A stretch of 64,000 bases of DNA from Elymus sibiricus (taxonomy: Eukaryota; Streptophyta; Magnoliopsida; Poales; Poaceae): the NCBI GenBank assembly GCA_039707655.1, contig CM077668.1:401849630-401913629 (forward strand), in the 5' to 3' direction. The translations under genes and the position numbers were made by a program. Shown one piece after another: positions 56,693 to 64,000 of this stretch; position 1 is the first letter of the stretch, and each line of letters starts with the position of its first letter. The notes below the pieces were generated by a model. It was not told where the DNA came from. It made no database searches and saw only the letters and a list, made by a program, of their open reading frames with translations.

Positions 56693-58021
56693 GACGAAAA
56701 AGGGTTTCCCCCTGCTTTGTATTACAAAGCAACCATCACCGATACAGCCAACGATAGGTGCTGGGGCGGAAGCAGCATAGTCACGCCCAAAAGAAACGAA
56801 AGAGAAAACAAAAAAGAAACAAATGTGAACAACGACGGATCAACGAAAACGATGAAGACCCGCAACCGCTGCGCCCACCGGAGAATTCCACCACACTCTA
56901 AGCACTCCGGACCGCCGCATACCAAGCAACACCTTCAAGAAGGATCGTGACGCCGACGACGCTGCTGCCCGGACTAGTCCTAGGGTTTCCCCCGGTACGC
57001 AGAGGGGTGCGGGGGAAGGGGTAAACCCGACGCCCTTCAGGAAGGCATGGCGGCGCCCACAGGCGTCACCACGTCGGTGCCGGACAAGCCGACAAGGATT
57101 TCTCCCGGCCACCACCCACCCACCACCCCAGACGATCCATCGTGCGCCACCAAACACACCGCCCACCAACATGCGCCACCACGGTCGTGCAGTCCCCATC
57201 GCCGTCTCACCGTGGCAAACGAAGCGAGACCGGCGGGAACAGAGGAGGCAACTGGGAACGAGGAGCGGCAGCAACAGCAGCCACGCGGGAGGGGACAACC
57301 TCCACCGCCCGTGGCAGGAACCGGCCGGACGTAGCAACAGGGGCAAACCAGGCACCCGCGACCATATATCGACCGGGGGAAAGGGGAGGCGGAGAAGTGG
57401 CCCATGGCCACGACCGGCGCCCGTGCCGGCTCCAGCTCCTCCCCGAAACCATGTTTCGCCCCCGCGCCGAAGGCCTAGATAGGTCCGGCCGAGCCCGAAT
57501 CGGGCTCGTGAAGCCCCCGTCGCCGCGCTGCAGTACACGAGCCGCCGTCGCCGCCACCCCCTGCACGAGTAGCCCCGCCGTCCGCCGGAGACGCCACAGA
57601 GAAGCCCCGGTCAGGCCCGCCCAGACCCAGATGGGGCCCAAAAGGGCCCAGATCTGGGCCGGGAGGGCTCCGCCGCCAGCCACCGCGTCGCCCCGCCGCC
57701 AAGCAGCCACGCTGCCGCCACCTTGCCACCCGGCACCGCGCCACCCAAGGAGCCACGCCGCCGCCGGATCCGCTGCCGCCGAAGTGCGCCACCGCCAGCC
57801 GCCAGCCGCCCGAGCCGTGGCGCTGCGCGGGGGGAAAGAATGGGGCCGCCGCCGCCGGCACCACACGAGCAAGGCCCGGTGGCCCAGGCCGGCGGCGGCG
57901 GGAGGGGGAGACGGGGAGGGGAGGCGCTGGGAAGAGCGGGATGGGAACCCCCGGTCGCCTCGCTCGGGGAGGCGACGCGGGGGGGGGGGGGGGGGGGGAG
58001 TGAGAGAAGTCAAAGCACTCC
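56693..58021 (-). mobile_element. LINE-like retroposon with 16-bp target duplication
   Basis: GTATGCCGCCGGGCCT occurs at 56677-56692 and 58022-58037, directly flanking a 1.33 kb GC-rich insert. On the minus strand the insert ends GGGGGAAACCCTTTTTCGTC after TTTGTAATACAAAGC, resembling 3' ends of Triticeae LINEs. Long overlapping frames exist (305 codons plus, 268 minus), but they are Pro/Arg/Ala-rich composition artefacts and I see no endonuclease or reverse transcriptase. It is probably a non-autonomous LINE derivative or a copied transcript. A 20-base poly-G/C tract is at 57979-57998. Confidence 0.7.
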
Positions 58022-58164
58022 GTATGCCGCCGGGCCTAGGTACTCTAGATGCGAAGTGATGGCACCATGCAGGTATGATCTACAACTCCCGCATCATAGG
58101 TTATCCATGCTTGCTTCCTATCCACCCTGGAGCATCTCCCTTGCCTTGACGCGCGTAGCAGGTA

Positions 58165-58401
58165 CTCCCTCTATTTCATAATGTAGTGCGCCCGCACTTT
58201 TCGAGATTTAAATTTGACCATAAATTTAACCAACATGGGCGACTGCGGTGGAAGTAAAAAATATACCATTGAAAATTTCTTTCGAATACGAATTCAATGG
58301 TATAACTTTTGCTCCCGTCGCAGTCACACACGTTGGTTAAATTTATGGTCAAACTTAAATCTCAAAAAGCGCGGGCGCACTATATTATGGGACGGAGGGA
58401 G
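58165..58401. mobile_element. Stowaway-type MITE, 237 bp
   Basis: Starts CTCCCTCTATTTCATAATGT and ends in the inverse of CTCCCTCCGTCCCATAATAT, flanked by TA on both sides. Inverted similarity extends inward (GCGCCCGC, AAATTTAACCAAC, ACCATTGAA), so it folds along its length. Confidence 0.93.
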
Positions 58402-59076
58402 TACGAGTTTTCTCTGGCGATATATTTTCCTCACTACTAATCATGCATCAGAGTTAGCCAATAGGAGCAGTTGTGTTTGCGACAACTTTTGTAGGTAGAT
58501 GCTTTGATCGTAAGAAACCAAATAGTATATTTTTTGTGTCAGACATATGAAATTATAGTATAACGAATGTTACATCTAAATATTCGATGAATGAAACTTA
58601 GTTAACTTTCTTGATTATTATTCCACCTATGCTTTTGTTTTTCCTCTTTACTTTCAACCTTTGTATGATGCATGCATGAGTGGTACGGTGACTTACTTTT
58701 TTTTTAGTGGATGTAGGGGTGGAGGCTCGAGAGCGGGGTCAGATGGTGAGGAGATATAGGTGGCTGAGGTCGAGGCTCGAGAGTGGGATCAGATGATGAG
58801 GAGATGTAGGTGGCGGAGGTGGAGGCCTCGAGAGGAGGAGGGGAAAAAGAGGTTGTCAGGAGGAAGAAGGGAAACGAGTAGTTGAGGAGGGGCAATGTAG
58901 TGAGGACGCCGCACGTCATTAATCTTACCACTACCACTGCCTCCTATCCTATATCTTTCCGTCTACTCTTTCTTGACCATGCTGTCAGATATTTTACCCC
59001 GACGGTTTTTTGTTCAGAGGTAAAAGAGTGTGTACGGATTTGTTTCCATATTGCAACGCATGGACATATGTGCTAG
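58402..59076. other. intergenic with a 50-bp tandem repeat
   Basis: At 58722-58835 a 50-bp unit starting GAGGCTCGAGAG occurs two and a quarter times (58722, 58772, 58822). The rest has no recognised gene. Confidence 0.6.
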
Positions 59077-59079
59077 TAA

Positions 59080-59530
59080 GGGCATCTCCAACGCTGACCC
59101 GCAAATTCCTCCGATATATGTCCGTTTTTGTATCCGGACGTGGTCCGCGGACATGATTAGGGAGGGAGCCATCCAACGCTAATTACAAAGTATCCGGCTG
59201 GGAGGAGAAAAAAGTAGATGGGGACCATGCATGTGGTGGGATATTGTGGTGTGGTATCCGGTTGGGGGGAGAGAGAGAGAGAGAGAGAGAAGAGGGGATC
59301 ATGCATGTGCGGAGAGAGAGAAGAGAGGAGGACCACGCGGAGGCTTTTGGTTGGTCAAATGGATATCCGGACTCCGGTATAGCTCCCCCATGTTTGTCTC
59401 CACTTTGCCAGAAAACGGACGTCCCGACCACTTCACGGACCGATGCAGGACCGCGTTGGATTGCAAAGGTGAACAAAAGTGTCCGGTCGGACATATACCG
59501 GAGTTTTGCGGGTCTCCCTTGGAGATGCCG
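59080..59530. mobile_element. Tourist-like (PIF/Harbinger) MITE, 451 bp
   Basis: The left end GGGCATCTCCAACGCTGACC is inverted at the right end as CGGCATCTCCAAGGGAGACC, followed inward on both sides by CGCAAA and ATATGTCCG. TAA flanks both sides (59077-59079, 59531-59533), the usual Harbinger target. A GA microsatellite lies at 59266-59291. Several frames cross it on both strands and have no coding meaning. Confidence 0.85.
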
Positions 59531-59687
59531 TAATTGCCTATTCAAATATACTTAAAATTTTAACCACATACTCTACATGTCATGCAAAGTTTCATAGGTT
59601 TCAAACAAATTATTTTTCTTTGAAAATTCCAAAAATAATTTTACATAATTATAATTAAGTAATGTAGTGTTTCTATTTTGACATATA

Positions 59688-59734
59688 CTCCCTCTGTAAA
59701 GAAATATAAGAGTGTTTAGATCACTACTTTAAGT
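59688..59734. mobile_element. truncated Stowaway end
   Basis: CTCCCTCTGTAAAGAAATAT and the following AAGAGTGTTTAGATCACTA match the start of a common Triticeae Stowaway family, but there is no right terminus, so only one end remains. Confidence 0.75.
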
Positions 59735-59989
59735 TCCCAAACTTTTGATTCATAGACCTAAATACTTTATTTATGATTTTTCTTTCAGTCTCTCAAAAAT
59801 TTGCAGTTCAAATTTGAATTATATATAATTAAAGAAAAAATTACCAATAAAATGTTTAAAATATAGCAAATAATTCAACCTAGAAAGTTCAAAGCATTTT
59901 TCATACAATACCGTCATAAAAATAGCACACTCAAATCCAAAAAACATGCAGGAAATCAAACAAAATGCCTACATGTTTAATCAGTGGCA

Positions 59990-60330
59990 GGCAGACGTAG
60001 GCACCCACCACTGGTATACCTCCCTCCACAGCTAACTTGGGCCAAATCGGTGGCCAAATTATCAGTGGCGGCCTGCTACCAGGGGCGCTACTAATGATCT
60101 AAGTACCAGTGGCGAGAAGAGGTTCTGGGCCCACCACTGGTACAGTTGGCCCGTGGCTAACATGGTCCAGAGAACCAGTGGCAGGCAGAGAAATGGGCCC
60201 GCCATTGATATTTAAATCCCAGTGGCAGGCATCATTTCACACCCGCCACTAGTATCTGGCCAAAATAGTAGTGGTGGGGCTCTCAACCTGCCTGCCACTA
60301 ATGTGACCTCACTTATAAACACTTTTCTAG
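59990..60330. repeat. CACTA-like subterminal repeats
   Basis: CCAGTGGCAGGC, GCCACTGGT and related 10-12 bp units recur in both orientations about ten times. This is the pattern of CACTA subterminal repeats. The right limit (ACACTTTTCTAGTACTA) resembles a mutated CACTA end; no left end or TSD was found. Confidence 0.5.
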
Positions 60331-63300
60331 TACTAACATTTGATGATTATAGTTATAACATTGCGAAGATGTGTTCTCGTAGTATATCATTTAGTTGGAT
60401 CTGTCCAATAACATTGTTCTATTAGTGCTCTCATTGTTGGCGACATCCTTGTTATTTTACTAATGTCCTATGAGGAAAACGGGATCATCATGCAATACTT
60501 GAGCTAGTCTTACAGGAGTGACTAGGGAACTACTTGGTGTTTATGCTTCCATATGTGTAAATGAGTTTTCCTCTGAATCTCATATTCAAGGATCATCACA
60601 GTTATAGCACAAAAATATAAACATTAATTATAAACTTGGAAATAAATAATACTATATTATTGTCTCTAGGACATATTCCCAGCATCTTCTTCCTCATGTT
60701 TGGTCTTCGACAGTGTTCTCTGGGGTTCAGCAGTGGTGCCTTTGGCACCGCAAGGCTGCCATCTGGTAACTCTCGTGATGTTCTTCTGCTCGGAAACCCG
60801 GTGAACACTTCACACCATTTGAGCTTCCTACAGTCCATTGTCTGGCCACTCCTCGGGTCCTTGTTGTCGCCAACTTGAGGTTGTGTCTGACCTTCATTTT
60901 ACACTGCCATGGTCAACTAATGACCAGTCTTGGTAGAGATATTTTGTTTCTTAGGCACTCTCTCTGAGCATGTCAGTCCACCGCGTATTCCCACCATCGG
61001 ACACCCCCTCCCGGGGGTGAATTAGCATTCTCCATGTGCATGCTTGTATGGCTTGGGGGCTGGTGATGGCGCGACTCCTTGATGATGGCACCCTGCGTTA
61101 TCCTGTGTTAGTGGTTTTGGTGTTGCTGTTGTTGGACTTGTCATTCAACGACCTCTGAGTTTGCATCTGTGTTGTCTTCGGGCGCATTGTCCTGCCTTAT
61201 TAGCCTCTCTTTTGCTTGTGATGTCTTGTACATGCTTATGACATAAACGGTGCCACATTCCTCAGCCATCTAATGGTTGATCCTTGCATTGTGTTGTAAC
61301 TTTGTACTTGATCTTCTTTTTTGTTCTTCTTGTTGCTTGTATGGTTCTTCGGCCCGGTTTCCCTCATAAACGAGATCAATTTGTTAAGGTTTTTGATCCG
61401 GATTCCCTTATAAACTGGATCACTCTCTTAGTGTATGGCCAACTTTGAGTAATATACTCATGTTGGGGAACTCCCTCTCCCCTCACCCCATGATTCCTCA
61501 CAAAAATCATCGATGCAAGCATCTTTGATCTTCACAAGGAGCTCTTTAGCAAGGCCACTACATAGGAGTAGGTACTAAAGTTGACAGTGCAACTTCCAAT
61601 TTAATTTAGGCACGAAGGCAGGCATGCATCTTGTGTGCTAGCTAATCAATCTTAAAGGCTAGCTCCATCACATGCCTAATCCTAAAGGACTGTCTATTTA
61701 ACATTTGACTGATTTCCAATTGGATTACATTCAAATTTTTGACAAATAAGCAGATGACACATGTATGTCCAAACACAGCCGACAATTGTATGTTTGTGAC
61801 ACCAACAAAACGGGTCGGGCTAAAAATTCTGACCCGGTTGCTTAAACTACTGGATACCTTTTACATGAACTCGTCTCCTTTTGCTCGTCAGGAACTCTCC
61901 TACTCCTTTTGCTCACCCTTCTGATGTACAGACACCTTTTACATTAACTTGTCTGCAGAAAACATCAAAGAATCTAGTGAAAAAATATATGGTATCATCA
62001 GGTTCTAACAGACTGAAAGCATCACTGAAATTTATTTAGATCAAGGTAAATACAGAGTTAAAAAAGCATTGTAAATACACATGAAAATAAGGGCGTACGG
62101 TAAGTACACATGAAAATATGTGCTGCATTACAGTGTAATGTAGCTGCAATTTACATTGTCAGAAAACCAGGAAATTAGAGATAAAGCATGGACTATGATG
62201 AATGTGGGATATTACATTGTAAGGCAACTGAGGATATACTGTGAAAAAATAAGAGGAATTCCACTGTAAATACCTACAGTATATACAATGTAAAAAATGG
62301 GGTATTTACAGAGTGTCACTCCCTAAAATAATATTAGGCATTCCACTGTAATACCTGCAAGCTTTACAGTGACTCTGCAGTAAATTACACTGTAAAACTG
62401 CAGGATATTACAGTGAAATGAAACTGAAAAGGCACATTGTAGGAATGACAGCAATGAAGTAGGCACAAAGACAATATTTCAGACACATTAGAGAAAATTT
62501 ACTGAATAAATCAGTGCAAACACCAAGGAATGACAACAATGAATAATCACAAAAAAATACAGTGCGAATACCAAGGATTTACAGTGACTAAAGCTCTGGA
62601 ATTACACTATACAATCTAAGGAATTACTCTGAAAGTAAAGTACAGTGAAGGTACACATGAATTACGTACAGTGCTTCACAAGGAAATTTATAGTCTAAAT
62701 ACACATGAATTACTATAAAATAAGTACAGCAAAATACAATCTAAGAACATAGAAATTAGTCAGAAGCAATTCAGGGCATTCTGGCAAATTACAGTAAGCA
62801 CTTTGGAGTTTTCTGTTCATAATTTACTAGTATTAATCATAAAAGAGATAGTTGTTCATATTTTTGCTATTATTGACATTTACTTTTTCAAAATTGCAGA
62901 TGGGATCCAAGCAAAGAACAATAACTGAAGAGGATCTACTCACAATGTCACAAGAACTCATTCTAAATGTGAGATAGAAATATCAGATAATGATCTCAGA
63001 AACTTGAAGAAAAATGCTATGTACATAATAATGAAAAGTTGACAATCTATTGCAGGAAACATTTTCATTTACTGTGCTGCTATAATCTGACATTATATAC
63101 AAGGTAAGACCTAGTTATCTACAAGATGGAACTAGCAAAAGCAAAGCGTTAAGAAATCATAACTACAATACAGTACATACATTACAGTCAGACCCAGCTC
63201 TATGACTTCCTGAGCACAGATATAATACAAAAAACTAGGGGAGGAAATACTCTGATAATTGCAATTAAACTGCAGACGAAAACCACTGAAATTCCATGAG

Positions 63301-63425
63301 ATATGCAAACAAACAATAAGATACAGAATAAAAAAAGATTAATTATGACTTAAATACAGAACTACAGCACTGAAAAACTGCAATGCAACATTAAAGAGAA
63401 GAACAAACTAAAGCCATGCCAGAGC
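60331..63425. other. intergenic, no confident gene
   Basis: 60690-61450 includes CCCGGTTTCCCTCATAAAC and similar text typical of repeat-derived 3' regions, perhaps LINE, without definable ends. 62030-62800 is low-complexity DNA unusually rich in short TTACAGTG and ATTACA words. At 62901-62970 a plus-strand open piece after TTGCAG (MGSKQRTITEEDLLTMSQEL) ends at a donor-like GTGAGA; it may be a stray exon. Confidence 0.4.
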
Positions 63426-63866
63426 TTAGTATAACAAGGGGAACTGACAGCATTCCTTCTTCCAGCACACGAAAAATTTCCTCTTCAATGATTTCACTTT
63501 CTGAAAAAACAAAAAAGACAAGGGTCAATCCAAAGAAAGATCATCAAAAACATAATCAACTACTTCAAGAAAAAAAGCACACACTTGATTCATATAGAAC
63601 TTGAATAGAGCTTTGTCAAAGCCTCCATCATCACTAGAAAGTTCCTGAAAAAAATAAGTCAACAGACCCAAATTAAACAAACTAAAAGAGAGAAGAAAGA
63701 AGAAAATTAATCTAGAGAAGAAGACAGAAATAACTACCAATGACATAACATTAGAACGATCGTCCGCGAAGTCATTAGGCACAAATGGATCATTCAAAGA
63801 AACTGCACTCTCAATAGATGATGCCAATGGAACGTCCTGGTAAGTGACTTTCCGTAGCCTACCCAT
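63426..63866 (-). CDS. weak candidate: three-exon small protein
   Basis: Exons 63866-63738, 63644-63585 and 63500-63426 join in phase 0 at GT-AG sites to give about 87 residues (MGRLRKVTYQDVPLASS at the start, SSDDGGFDKALFKFYMNQ in the middle, KVKSLKRKFF near the end). I recognise no family. The first exon could extend upstream beyond 63881, and the gene could continue outside the window. Exon-like acidic composition supports coding, but short exons in AT-rich DNA can arise by chance. Confidence 0.28.
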
Positions 63867-64000
63867 TAGACTAAAAAGCAAAACAAATCATAAAAACTAA
63901 TGAGATACATATCCGAGAGCTAGCTCTAAACACATGAATATGGCACAGGAATGTAGCTCAAAAGTTGCGGAGAATGAAATAAAATTACAGAGTAATGCAG

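Noticed and set aside
57142..58059. 305-codon plus-strand open frame
   Set aside because: Pro/Arg/Ala-rich with equally long antisense frames; it crosses the boundary of the retroposon insert at 58021, so it cannot be an old coding unit.
59231..59555. Overlapping frames of 100-120 codons on both strands
   Set aside because: They cross a Tourist-like MITE and its GA microsatellite, so they are chance openings.

Overview
The window looks like nuclear DNA from a Triticeae grass (wheat, Aegilops or barley type). The evidence is a full-length Copia element whose LTR begins, on the minus strand, with the BARE1/WIS/Angela-type end. There are also Stowaway MITEs with CTCCCTCC termini, a CACTA element, several Helitrons with CTAG ends, a PIF/Harbinger element and low gene density. 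I see no bacterial-type operons, rRNA, tRNA or CRISPR. All family names rest on motifs read by eye; no database search was run.

Layout. 1-3.3 kb is intergenic. 3.76-8.45 kb (+) holds a multi-exon B3-domain gene. Three similar small exons open it, a Stowaway MITE sits in an intron, and a CACTA element with TCA target duplication splits one coding exon. An in-frame TGA precedes that exon, so the gene is probably dead or shortened. 8.9-13.4 kb holds Helitron debris and one complete-looking 1.5 kb Helitron, followed by about 570 bp of degenerate telomere-like CCCTAAA. 14.96-23.56 kb is a complete minus-strand Angela/BARE1-like Copia element with 5-bp TSD AATGC, two very similar LTRs and a broken gag-pol. 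24.8-33.4 kb is AT-rich, non-coding, retrotransposon-like DNA with a GC-rich island. A 714-bp near-perfect foldback MULE (33.6-34.3 kb) and a 633-bp non-autonomous hAT (36.4-37.0 kb) follow.

38.1-40.0 kb (-) is the best intact gene: a three-exon protein with a coiled coil and a C-terminal XH domain like that of the IDN2/FDM RNA-directed DNA methylation proteins, but with a different N-terminal half. 40.8-41.7 kb has two minisatellites. 42.07-42.95 kb is a poly-A retroposon. 43.37-45.86 kb is a PIF/Harbinger element with an intact 447-codon DDE transposase.

46.5-54.9 kb is a head-to-tail, partly nested stack of three Helitrons of one family. The outer one carries minus-strand exon fragments that look like oxidosqualene cyclase, plus Cys/His-rich fragments from a second gene. 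The junctions fall in a TAA-rich terminal tract that has become a large ATT/AGTATT microsatellite. The remainder has a long inverted-repeat element (55.2-56.5 kb), a GC-rich LINE-like retroposon with 16-bp TSD (56.7-58.0 kb), more MITEs (58.2-59.7 kb), CACTA-like subterminal repeats near 60.2 kb and unassigned AT-rich sequence with one weak spliced gene candidate at the right end.
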